A program made the position numbers and the translations under genes. Positions 56,371 to 63,668 of a DNA stretch of 64,000 bases are shown here, piece by piece. This DNA is from Herbidospora sakaeratensis. Its GTDB lineage: Bacteria; Actinomycetota; Actinomycetes; Streptosporangiales; Streptosporangiaceae. The notes under the pieces are model-generated. The model did not search any database. It was not told the origin of the DNA and was given only the letters and a program-made list of their open reading frames with translations. Positions within the stretch are counted from its first letter, which is position 1, and every line of letters begins with the position of its first letter. Location: contig NZ_BBXC01000020.1 of the NCBI RefSeq assembly GCF_001570525.1, positions 1 to 64,000 of the forward strand, given 5' to 3'.

Positions 56371-57884
56371 AAGTCGAAGTTCTCGAGATGAATCTGCTGT
56401 TTCGGGACGCCTGCCCGTCTCAGCGCGTTCAGCGCCTTCTGGGTCATCCCGCGCGGTCCGCACACGAACACGTCATAGTCCGCCAAATCGGGAATGGCGC
56501 GTGACAACGACCGGCCCGTGAGAGGGACCGTCAGGTCCTCGTTCACCGTGTAGTGCACCCGTGCCCCCCGGGCCGCCGCGATGGCGTCGAGTTCCCCGCG
56601 CAGCACCAGGTCTTCGACCGTCCTGGCCAGATAGAGCAGCGTCACCTGGCCCGGCATCGACTCGAACAGGGCCCGTAGCGGGCTGATGCCCACGCCGCCC
56701 GCGATCAGCAGGATCCGGTCGGATCGGGCGCGGGCGGCGGTCAGGGCGCCGTAGGGGCCCTCGGCGCAGACCCGGGTGCCGGGGGTCAGGGAGAAGAGGG
56801 CGCGGCTGTGCGCACCGGCCGCCTTCACGGTGATGCGCAAGTGGCGGCCGCTCGGTACGGCCGAGAGGGAGTAGGGGTTGGCCGCCCACCACATGCCCTT
56901 GGCCAGGAAGCGCCAGCGGAAGAACTGGCCGGGTTCGGCGGCCAATCGGTCCAGGTCGTCGCCTGCGATGTAGACGGACACCACGTCGGCCGACTCGCGG
57001 CGGATGCCGGCCACGCACAGGCGGTGGCGCCGGGATCGGATCACCGGCAGGGCGAAGCGGTACCAGAGCAGGAGCGCCGCCACGCCCAAGTAGAGGGCCC
57101 GCCAGGCCCACGCGCCGACGCCTCCGAAGGACGGCCCGGTGAGCTGGTGGGCGAAGCCCAGGTAGATGGCCACGTAGGTGAGGAAGTGGGCGTAGTGCCA
57201 GGCTTCGTACGACATCCGCGACCGGATCGCCGGGGCCGAGATCACGCCCACTGCCAGCAGGAACGCCAATGAGACGGTGGCCTCGAGGATGCCGGGGGCG
57301 TACAGGACGAGACCGAACGTGCCCTCCCACACGCCCGACCTGACCACCCGCGCCGACATGGCGAAGACCATGTGGGCGACCGACAGCGCCAGCGTGCCTC
57401 GGCCTCCCAGCGCGTGCCAGCGGGAGAGCCGGTCGGAGCCGATCGTGCGGTCGAGGTAAGGAATGCGGGCCATGAGGGCCACCAGGATCGCCGCGCCGTA
57501 ACCGGCCAGCAGGCCGGTCAGGCGGCCCAGCCACGCCAGGCCGTCGGCGGTGGACGCCACTTCTGGCAGGTCGGCCCAGCAGCCGGCCGTCGCCACCCCG
57601 GCGCCGATCCACAGCAGGGCCCCGACGAAGCTGCCCTGGCGTCGTCGTGAGGCGGGGGCACCGCCGGGCCGGGGCGCGCGGGCGCGCGACCGGCGCGGCT
57701 CCGTGGGAACGGAACGCAGTGCCCCCGTGGCCGGGCCGTCACTACTCATCCGACGGGGTCTGCCGGGTGCGGGGGCCGCCGGGACCGGGTGCAGGCTTCC
57801 GGTCGCCGGGCCCTCCTCGTCGAGCAAGGACACCCAGCGCGCCTGCGACGGCGGCCGGAGCAGGCTTTCCCAGTGGGTCGTCAT
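56367..57884 (-). CDS. Ferric-reductase-like transmembrane flavocytochrome
   Basis: 505 residues. The first ~85 are Pro/Arg-rich and disordered. About six membrane helices follow, with paired haem-ligand-like His (RWHALGGRGTLALSVAHMVF; WHYAHFLTYVAIYLGFAHQL). An FAD domain (AAEPGQFFRWRFLAKGMWWA, NPYSLSAVP) and an NAD domain (RILLIAGGVGISPLRALFES, VFVCGPRGMTQKALNALRRA) complete it. Likely passes electrons from NAD(P)H through FAD and haem across the membrane. The ATG overlaps the stop of a DUF305-like lipoprotein gene by ATGA, so the lipoprotein may be the external partner. Substrate (iron, oxygen or other) unknown. Confidence 0.92.
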   Translation of the reverse strand: MTTHWESLLRPPSQARWVSLLDEEGPATGSLHPVPAAPAPGRPRRMSSDGPATGALRSVPTEPRRSRARAPRPGGAPASRRRQGSFVGALLWIGAGVATAGCWADLPEVASTADGLAWLGRLTGLLAGYGAAILVALMARIPYLDRTIGSDRLSRWHALGGRGTLALSVAHMVFAMSARVVRSGVWEGTFGLVLYAPGILEATVSLAFLLAVGVISAPAIRSRMSYEAWHYAHFLTYVAIYLGFAHQLTGPSFGGVGAWAWRALYLGVAALLLWYRFALPVIRSRRHRLCVAGIRRESADVVSVYIAGDDLDRLAAEPGQFFRWRFLAKGMWWAANPYSLSAVPSGRHLRITVKAAGAHSRALFSLTPGTRVCAEGPYGALTAARARSDRILLIAGGVGISPLRALFESMPGQVTLLYLARTVEDLVLRGELDAIAAARGARVHYTVNEDLTVPLTGRSLSRAIPDLADYDVFVCGPRGMTQKALNALRRAGVPKQQIHLENFDF

Positions 57885-58450
57885 CTCAGGTCGGCCAGCG
57901 TCGTGGAGCGGGCGGCCGACAGGGCCTTGGCGTACTGTTTCGTCGCCTCGTTCGCGCCGGATGTCTGTTCGCCTTTCGCGACCAGCAGGGACTGGGTCAG
58001 GAAGTCCTTCAGGTGTTTCCGGAACAGCGTGTCGAACGGCTCCGCGTTGAGACGTTGCGCTATCAACAGGTCGCTCTTCGTCACCATACCGGGCATGTCA
58101 TGACCCTCGTGGACGTTTGTCGGCGGAAGCCCCGCTTCACGCAACAAACCACGTAGTCCCGCAAGTTGCTGCTGCTGTTCGGCCGCGACCTGGGACGCCA
58201 GGGCCAGCACTGACGGGTTCGCTGTGCGTTCAGGCGCCAGGTCCGTCAGTGCCAGCACCGACTCGGTCATGGGGATCTCGAGTTGGATCCAGGCCACGTC
58301 CGTGGGGTTGAACGCGGCCGACGGCTGGGCCGCGACCGCGCTGGGTTGCACCGCCGCCGCGGCGGGACCATGAACCCGCGGGACGGCGCAGCCCGACACC
58401 AGGAGGGCGGCGAGCGCGACCGCCCAGGGTGCGCCAGATGTCAGTCGCAC
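57881..58450 (-). CDS. Degenerate DUF305-like lipoprotein coupled to the flavocytochrome
   Basis: 189 residues from the GTG with GGGAGGGA 8 nt upstream. Lipoprotein signal with lipobox LVSGC, then Ala/Pro linker. The helical body (DVAWIQLEIPMTESVLALTD, SQVAAEQQQQLAGLRGLLRE, HEGHDMPGMVTKSDLLIAQR, FRKHLKDFLTQSLLVAKGEQ) follows DUF305 layout including HDMPGM, but the usual metal-like MIxHHxxAI motifs have become EIPMTESVL and LKDFLTQSL. Translationally coupled to the reductase by ATGA. Possibly an external electron acceptor or structural subunit that no longer binds the metal. Confidence 0.8.
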   Translation of the reverse strand: MRLTSGAPWAVALAALLVSGCAVPRVHGPAAAAVQPSAVAAQPSAAFNPTDVAWIQLEIPMTESVLALTDLAPERTANPSVLALASQVAAEQQQQLAGLRGLLREAGLPPTNVHEGHDMPGMVTKSDLLIAQRLNAEPFDTLFRKHLKDFLTQSLLVAKGEQTSGANEATKQYAKALSAARSTTLADLR

Positions 58451-58601
58451 GTCACTTCCCTCCCCAGTGGGTCTTCCTGTTACCGGAGACCCGCAGGTCA
58501 CAGCAGAACAACAGAAATCCCCCAAAAAGGTCAGTAGATTTTCGTAACCCCAGGCACTGCCGCGGGGTCTCCGAAGCACGGCCCTCAGAAGGGGATGCAG
58601 C

Positions 58602-60425
58602 ATGCCAGCGAGGAGCGGACCCGACACGGCGATGGTCGCGGCGGCACGCGACGGGGATCAGGCTGCCCTCGACCGCCTGGTCGCCGACTCGCTGCCGCTC
58701 GTCTACAACATCGTCGGCCGGGCCCTGAACGGGCACAACGACACCGACGACGTCGTCCAGGAGACCCTGATCCGGATGGTTCGCGGGCTGCCGGGGCTGC
58801 GGGATCTCGACGCCTACCGCTCGTGGCTGGTGGCCATCGCGGTCCGGCAGGTACGCGACCACGAAGCCGAGAAGCGCACCGCCCAGCACCGCCGGACCGA
58901 CCTCGACACGGCGACCGAGGTGGCCGACCCCGCCTCCGACTTCGCCGGGCTGACCATCCTGCAGCTGGGGCTGACCGACCAGCGGCGCGAGGTCGCCGAG
59001 GCGACCCGCTGGCTCGACCCGGACGACCGGGCGTTGTTGTCGCTCTGGTGGCTGGAGGAGACCGGGGAGCTCGGGCGGGCCGACCTCGCCTCGTCGCTCG
59101 GCCTGTCGGCCAAGCACGCGGCCGTGCGGGTGCAGCGCATGAAGGAGCAGATCCAGATCGCGCAGTCGGTCGTGCGCTGCCTGAACGCCCAAGCCCAGTG
59201 CCCCGAGCTCCGGGGCATGTTCCTCGGCTGGGACGGGGTGCCCTCGCCGCTGTGGCGCAAGCGGTTCGCCCGGCACATCCGGGGGTGTACGTTCTGCGGC
59301 CGCCGCACCCAGGGCATGGTGCCCCTGGAGCGGCTGCTGCTCGGGTTGCCCCTGGTGGCGGTGCCGGCCGGGTTCCTGCTCACCAAGCTCGTACCGGTGT
59401 CGATCAAAGCGACGGCCGTGGCGGCCAAGAACATCTGGATCCCCCTCACGGCCGCCGGGGCGGCGGCGGTGACGGCGGGGGTGTTCGTCCTGCAGCCCTG
59501 GACGAGCGACGCGCCGCCGAAACCCATAGCGGTTCCGCCGCCCGTGGTGGTCGCCGAGAGCCCGACCCCGTCGAAGACGCCCGTCCGCAAGGCGAGCCCG
59601 AGCCCCAGCCCCAGCCCCAAACCGTCGAAGAAGCCCTCGCCGAAGCCGTCGAAGTCACCCGAGGCGCCGCCTCCGCCGCCCGCCGCCCCGGCGGTGAAGA
59701 AGGGCGTCGGGGTGTGGCCGATGAACGGGGTCAGCACCTCCCTGGCCAAGTCGGGGGCCCGCTGGTACTACACCTGGGCGACCCACCAGAACGGCGTGCA
59801 GACCCCGAGGAACGTGGAGTTCGTCCCGATGATCTGGGGCGCCGACAGCGTCACGCCGAAGGCGCTCGCGGAGGCCAAGAAGGCGGGTCCGTACCTGCTG
59901 AGCTTCAACGAGCCCGACCTGGCCCAGCAGTCGAACATGACCGTCGAACGGGCCCTGGAGTTGTGGCCGCAGCTGGAGAAGGCCGGGAAGATCCTCGGCT
60001 CCCCCGGCGTGGCCTTCGGCGGCGACACCCCGGGCGGCTGGCTCGACCGTTTCATGAAGGGCGCCAAGGAGAACGGCTACCGCGTCGACTTCGTCACCCT
60101 GCACTGGTACGGCGGCGACTTCCGCGCCTCGGCCGCGACGCAGCAGCTCAAGAGCTATCTCCAGAAGGTCTACCAGCGGTACAAGAAGCCGATCTGGCTG
60201 ACCGAGTACGCCCTGATCGACTTCTCCGACGGCGCGCAGTACGCCTCCGACGCCGAGCAGGCCGCCTTCCTGGCCGCCTCGTCGAAGATGCTCGCCTCAC
60301 TGCCCTACGTGCACCGGTACGCGTGGTTCGGCCTCCCCGCCAAGGAGGCCGAACCCAACAGCGGTCTGTTCACCGAGGACGGCGTCGCGACCCGGGCCGG
60401 CAAGGCGTTCCAACAGGCCCGTTAG
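58602..60425 (+). CDS. ECF sigma factor fused to a membrane segment and GH128-type glycoside hydrolase
   Basis: 607 residues in one frame. ECF sigma: region 2 at about 30-88 (NDTDDVVQETLIRMVRGLPG) and region 4 at about 136-188 (LASSLGLSAKHAAVRVQRMK). Next a zinc-finger-like set, Cys193, Cys200 and His225-x3-Cys229-x2-Cys232 (HIRGCTFC), resembling the ZAS motif of anti-sigma factors. Hydrophobic stretches follow at about 241-262 and 275-297, then a Ser/Pro/Lys linker to ~358. A GH128 (Asl1-like) domain fills 365-607: LLSFNEPDL with probable acid/base Glu437, FVTLHWYGG, and WLTEYALIDF with probable nucleophile Glu535. The ATG has AGAAGGGG upstream. Converges with the TROVE gene by 4 nt. Confidence 0.93.
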   Translation: MPARSGPDTAMVAAARDGDQAALDRLVADSLPLVYNIVGRALNGHNDTDDVVQETLIRMVRGLPGLRDLDAYRSWLVAIAVRQVRDHEAEKRTAQHRRTDLDTATEVADPASDFAGLTILQLGLTDQRREVAEATRWLDPDDRALLSLWWLEETGELGRADLASSLGLSAKHAAVRVQRMKEQIQIAQSVVRCLNAQAQCPELRGMFLGWDGVPSPLWRKRFARHIRGCTFCGRRTQGMVPLERLLLGLPLVAVPAGFLLTKLVPVSIKATAVAAKNIWIPLTAAGAAAVTAGVFVLQPWTSDAPPKPIAVPPPVVVAESPTPSKTPVRKASPSPSPSPKPSKKPSPKPSKSPEAPPPPPAAPAVKKGVGVWPMNGVSTSLAKSGARWYYTWATHQNGVQTPRNVEFVPMIWGADSVTPKALAEAKKAGPYLLSFNEPDLAQQSNMTVERALELWPQLEKAGKILGSPGVAFGGDTPGGWLDRFMKGAKENGYRVDFVTLHWYGGDFRASAATQQLKSYLQKVYQRYKKPIWLTEYALIDFSDGAQYASDAEQAAFLAASSKMLASLPYVHRYAWFGLPAKEAEPNSGLFTEDGVATRAGKAFQQAR

Positions 60426-62029
60426 CGGACGAAGCCGTTCACGATCATCGGCAGCGACGCGTCGAGGCCGACGACGTTGAGCGAGTCGGGGTCGGTGTGG
60501 TCGGCGATCGAGTAACCGGCGGCCGTCATGGCCGCCACGACCAGCCGCGTCCCCGGGTTGACCGTCTTGCGGTAGCGGGCGAGCTGGTCGGCCGGGTCGC
60601 CCCGGCCGGCCCACGTCTCGTTGTCGGTGAAGACGACGACGCCGTCGACGTTCATCCGCTCCCGGAGCAGGTACCGGAACGGCATCGACAGGTCGGTGCC
60701 GCCGCCCGACGCCCGCCACTTGGCGATGTCGCGGAGGTTGGTGCGCGCGGTCACCTTCGAGGCGTGCGCCTGCGTGTCGACCTCGATGGCGTGCACGTTG
60801 CCCTTCTCGATGCGCGCCAGCATGACCGCCATGGCCGAGCCGACCTCGTACGGCGTGCCGACGGGCGAGCCGCCGACCACGCACCGCGCGTACGTCATCG
60901 AGCCCGACGAGTCGACCGCGAGCAGCAGCCTCTTGCCGGTCGGCTTGACGACGCCGAAGGACTTCTCGTACGCCTCCTCCAGCGCGTCGAGGATCGCCGG
61001 GACCGGCGTCCACGTCGCGCCGTTGCGGCCCTGGCCCGAGGCGTAGACGCGCATCGCCAGCCACACGTCCAGCGGGTGGACGCGGGCCTTGCGGAGCTGG
61101 TGGAACGCGGTGAGCCGGGCGGCCGCGCGCCGGGTGGCGTCGCCGAGCGGCACGAGCGTGCCGATGCGGGTCATCCGGGCGAGGTTGCGCAGCAGCGCGG
61201 TCAGGCCGATGGTGTCGACGAGGTGGTCCCAGACCTTCGGCTCGGTGAGCATCGCGTCGGGCAGGAACTCCCACGGCACGTCGAGCCGGGTCGCCTCCTC
61301 GACCGTGGTGACGGCCTTGGCGGTGAGGAACCGGTCGACCGAGGGCAGCGCCGCGCGGGCGGCGTCGTCGTCGACGTTGCCGGCGATCCAGCCGAACAGC
61401 GTCTTGCGCTGGTCGGTGTCGCCCGCCGGGTGGGCCATCCGCAACACGTCGCGCAGCGCGAACGACTCGCCCGAGGGCGTCTTGCGCTGACCCGCCTTGC
61501 AGACCTTGAACGCCACGTCGTCGGGCTCGCCCTGCAGGAACCACGAGCCGAGCGCGGTCCGCAGCGAGCGGCCCATCACGGGGCTGGTGCCCCGCGAGGT
61601 CCGCTTGCCGCCGAGGTTCTTGTAGTAGCCGAAGAAGGTCGCGAGGTGGTCGGTGGTGCGGGCGACCTTGGGCAGCGCCGACTTGGCGGCCCGGCGGGTC
61701 GCCTCGTCGCCGCGTGCGTAGGCGGCCGCGAGCGCGAAGAGGGCGGGCTGGTTCTTGGGGGCGCGGGGCGGCCGGGCGGTGGAGATCTCGGTGAGCATCT
61801 CGACCACGCGCGGGCCGTCGGCGTGCAGCGCCCTGTAGAGGACGCCGACGTTGATCTCGGTCAGCTTGCCGCCGTCGACGTAGTAGGTGCCCCCGGTCGT
61901 GCCGAGGATGAGGAAGTCCTCGACCCGCTGCCACAGGTCCTTCTCGAAGACGACGCCGCCGGCGGCGTTGCGCACCTTCTTCGCGCCGATCTCGGAGACG
62001 TCGGCGAGGGGGTCACGAATGTCGTTCAC
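60422..62029 (-). CDS. rsr: TROVE-domain protein, bacterial Ro60 (Rsr)
   Basis: 535 residues. N-terminal TROVE HEAT-like ring (KDLWQRVEDFLILGTTGGTY, YFEKV-like blocks replaced by LPKVARTTDHLATFFGYYKN, ALGSWFLQGEPDDVAFKVCK). C-terminal von Willebrand A domain with MIDAS-type LLAVDSSGSMTYARCVV, GGGTDLSMPF and VFTDNETWAG. The GTG start has a perfect GGAGGA 6 nt upstream; an upstream ATG is rejected because it lies inside the RNA genes. Ro60 proteins bind misfolded RNAs and Y RNAs and, with nucleases, act in RNA quality control and stress. Two Y-RNA-like genes directly upstream on the same strand fit this exactly. Confidence 0.95.
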   Translation of the reverse strand: MNDIRDPLADVSEIGAKKVRNAAGGVVFEKDLWQRVEDFLILGTTGGTYYVDGGKLTEINVGVLYRALHADGPRVVEMLTEISTARPPRAPKNQPALFALAAAYARGDEATRRAAKSALPKVARTTDHLATFFGYYKNLGGKRTSRGTSPVMGRSLRTALGSWFLQGEPDDVAFKVCKAGQRKTPSGESFALRDVLRMAHPAGDTDQRKTLFGWIAGNVDDDAARAALPSVDRFLTAKAVTTVEEATRLDVPWEFLPDAMLTEPKVWDHLVDTIGLTALLRNLARMTRIGTLVPLGDATRRAAARLTAFHQLRKARVHPLDVWLAMRVYASGQGRNGATWTPVPAILDALEEAYEKSFGVVKPTGKRLLLAVDSSGSMTYARCVVGGSPVGTPYEVGSAMAVMLARIEKGNVHAIEVDTQAHASKVTARTNLRDIAKWRASGGGTDLSMPFRYLLRERMNVDGVVVFTDNETWAGRGDPADQLARYRKTVNPGTRLVVAAMTAAGYSIADHTDPDSLNVVGLDASLPMIVNGFVR

Positions 62030-62053
62030 GACGATTCCTCCGTAATTCTGAGT

Positions 62054-62184
62054 GGACGGATATGACTGTGCCGACCGATGTGCACGGTGCTCTGCCATTT
62101 GAGCTAGAGCTCGATTTCCGAGCTCCGCGGGATTCGAACCCGCGAACCGCCGCGTTGGGATAACCGACCGAATTCGACCCGTCC
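62054..62184 (-). ncRNA. YrlA-like Y RNA, copy 2 (tRNA-mimic)
   Basis: Read 5'-3' on the minus strand: GGACGG pairs with the 3' end CCGTCC; internal loop GTCGAAT; a 9-bp stem TCGGTCGGT/ATCGGTCGG (with G-U pairs). The apical part in order holds a T arm (GCGGGTTCGAATCCCGC), a closed acceptor-like stem (GAGCTCG-GAAAT-CGAGCTC) and a D arm (GCTCAAATGGCAGAGC). This is a circularly permuted tRNA mimic on a Ro-binding stem. Same order and loop motif as copy 1, 5 nt away. Its 3' end is about 18 nt from the rsr ribosome-binding site, so it must be processed from or transcribed with the rsr leader. Confidence 0.82.
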
Positions 62185-62189
62185 TGGCG

Positions 62190-62347
62190 CGGTTCGAGAA
62201 TGGCGCGGATGTGGTGCGACAACCGGTGTAAGTGCTCTAACCGCTGAGCTACCGGGGCAGGTGGCACCCCGGGCGGGATTCGAACCCGCGACCTCTCGAT
62301 CCGGAGTCGATAACCGATTGTCTTCGACCCGCGCCATCCGCGAACCG
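62190..62347 (-). ncRNA. YrlA-like Y RNA, copy 1 (tRNA-mimic)
   Basis: 158 nt. Terminal stem CGGTTCG/CGAACCG, 3x3 internal loop, ATGGCGCGG/CCGCGCCAT (9 bp), internal loop GTCGAAG against CGCACCACAT, then ACAATCGGT/ACCGGTTGT (9 bp, one G-U). The apical module is an anticodon-like hairpin (TCGA-CTCCGGA-TCGA), a T arm (GCGGGTTCGAATCCCGC, identical to copy 2), a closed acceptor-like stem (CCGGGG/CCCCGG with TGCCACCTG loop) and a D arm (GCTCAGCGGTTAGAGC). Matches the YrlA class known beside bacterial rsr genes. No CCA-bearing free acceptor end, so it is not a real tRNA. Confidence 0.85.
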
Positions 62348-62377
62348 ACGTTAAAGACGGTACAGATCACCGTTCAA
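62348..62377 (-). promoter_or_regulatory. Promoter of the Y RNA - rsr unit
   Basis: Minus-strand TTGAAC, 18-nt spacer, TAACGT. The predicted start falls within a few nt of the 5' end deduced from the copy 1 stem, an independent agreement. Confidence 0.65.
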
Positions 62378-62499
62378 TTCGCCCACCCGTTTTCGGCGGC
62401 TTGCCGGGCGTGCGGTAGGGTGATGGCGTTTCGTAGAGAGCTCTGACTTGAGGAGGTGAGACCCATTCCCGCCCAGTTCCGCCCAGGAAGGCAGGTCTC

Positions 62500-63267
62500 G
62501 TGTCCCTCTCCTCAGTCGTCTCCGAACTCCGCTCCGCCGGATGCGTCTTCGCCGAAGACGAAGCACGGCTGATCCTCTCCACCGCCGACTCTCCCGAAGA
62601 CCTGCGCCGCATGGTCGGCCAGCGGGTGGCGGGGCTCCCTCTCGAACAGGTGCTGGGCTGGGCCCGGTTCCGCGATCTGCGCGTCGCCGTCGACCCCGGG
62701 GTCTTCGTGCCCCGGCGGCGCACCGAGTTCCTGGCCGGCGAGGCCGTCGCGCGGGCCCGGCCGGGGTCGGTCGTCGTCGATCTCTGCTGCGGGACGGGGG
62801 CCGTGGGGGCCGCCGTCGCCGCCGAGGTGCCCGGAGTGATCCTGCACGTCTCCGACATCGACCCGGCGGCCGTCGCGTGCGCCCGGCGCAACGTGCCGCA
62901 GGCACTGATCCACCAGGGCGACCTCTACCAGGCGCTGCCGCTCCTCCTGCGGGGGCGCATCGACGTGCTGGTGGCCAACGCGCCCTACGTGCCGACCGAC
63001 GAGGTCGACTATCTCCCGCCCGAGGCGCGGCTGCACGAGCCTCTGGTCGCCCTCGACGGGGGCGAAGACGGGTTGGCGCTGATCAGGCGGGTGATCAGGC
63101 TGGCGCCCGAGTGGCTGGCGCCGGGCGGATCGGTCCTCGTCGAGACCTCGGAGGAGCAGGCGGCCGGCGCGTGCGCTGCGGTGCTGAAGGCCGGCATGGA
63201 GCCCTTCATCACCTCTTCCGCGGAGCTTGACGCGACTGTCATCGTCGGGCAAATGCCGATTCGGTAA
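62500..63267 (+). CDS. PrmC/HemK-like protein N5-glutamine methyltransferase
   Basis: 255 residues, SAM-dependent. N-terminal helical part (EDEARLILSTADSPEDLRRM, LPLEQVLGWARFRDLRVAVD, PGVFVPRRRTEFLA), SAM motif VVVDLCCGTGAVGAAVAAEV, LHVSDIDPAAVACARRNVPQ, and DVLVANAPYVPTDEV where NAPY replaces the catalytic NPPY of PrmC. That change is typical of the actinobacterial putative PrmC-like family, so a second release-factor or another protein substrate is possible. GTG start with AGGAAGGCAGG upstream. An unusually good AGGAGGTGA lies ~40 nt earlier without a matching start. Confidence 0.87.
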   Translation: MSLSSVVSELRSAGCVFAEDEARLILSTADSPEDLRRMVGQRVAGLPLEQVLGWARFRDLRVAVDPGVFVPRRRTEFLAGEAVARARPGSVVVDLCCGTGAVGAAVAAEVPGVILHVSDIDPAAVACARRNVPQALIHQGDLYQALPLLLRGRIDVLVANAPYVPTDEVDYLPPEARLHEPLVALDGGEDGLALIRRVIRLAPEWLAPGGSVLVETSEEQAAGACAAVLKAGMEPFITSSAELDATVIVGQMPIR

Positions 63268-63308
63268 CAGGTATTTCGGCCCGTGCCCAACAACGTCAGA
63301 TTGTCTCC

Positions 63309-63668
63309 ATGAACGACACCGCCCCGCCGCTCCGCGAGCGCGACCGCTCCTCCGTGATCATGGCCGTGGTGCTCGCGACCGTCATTCTCGTCGGCGGGTG
63401 CGGTGTGCTGATCGGTTCCGTCGACGGCTACTACGCCAGCCGGGCCGAAGCCCGGGAACAGCTGGTCAGGAAGGGCGGCACGCTGCCCGACGTGACCGGC
63501 CTGAAGTGGCCGGAGGCCGTCGCGGAGTTGCAGGGCGCGGGCTTCTGGCTGCTCGACCGGAGCCGGGTGACGTTCGACGACGAGTCGCGGTTCGTCACCC
63601 GGCAGGACCCGGCGGCGGGCAGCGAGGTGCCCTTCTCCTCCCGGATCACCCTGCACACCGACAATTAA
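63309..63668 (+). CDS. Membrane-anchored single PASTA-domain protein
   Basis: 119 residues. A charged N-terminus (PPLRERDRSSV), one membrane helix (IMAVVLATVILVGGCGVLIG), a short helix, then one PASTA domain: GTLPDVTGLKWPEAVAELQG, AGFWLLDRSRVTFDDESRF, VTRQDPAAGSEVPFSSRITL. PASTA domains bind peptidoglycan or beta-lactams, here outside the cell. No kinase domain. Start ATG without strong ribosome-binding site. Its stop overlaps the convergent methyltransferase stop by 4 nt. Confidence 0.85.
   Translation: MNDTAPPLRERDRSSVIMAVVLATVILVGGCGVLIGSVDGYYASRAEAREQLVRKGGTLPDVTGLKWPEAVAELQGAGFWLLDRSRVTFDDESRFVTRQDPAAGSEVPFSSRITLHTDN

Noticed and set aside
58595-62065. 1156-codon open frame on the plus strand spanning the sigma fusion and rsr
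   Set aside because: It is out of frame with the sigma fusion gene and antisense to rsr; composition is Arg/Gly/Ala-rich nonsense with no family match. Typical GC-rich shadow.
62065-62300. tRNA genes (two regions with perfect T arm GCGGGTTCGAATCCCGC and D arms)
   Set aside because: The order of arms is permuted (T arm before D arm), acceptor strands are closed by a loop and no 3' free acceptor end exists. They fit Y-RNA-like molecules, not tRNAs.
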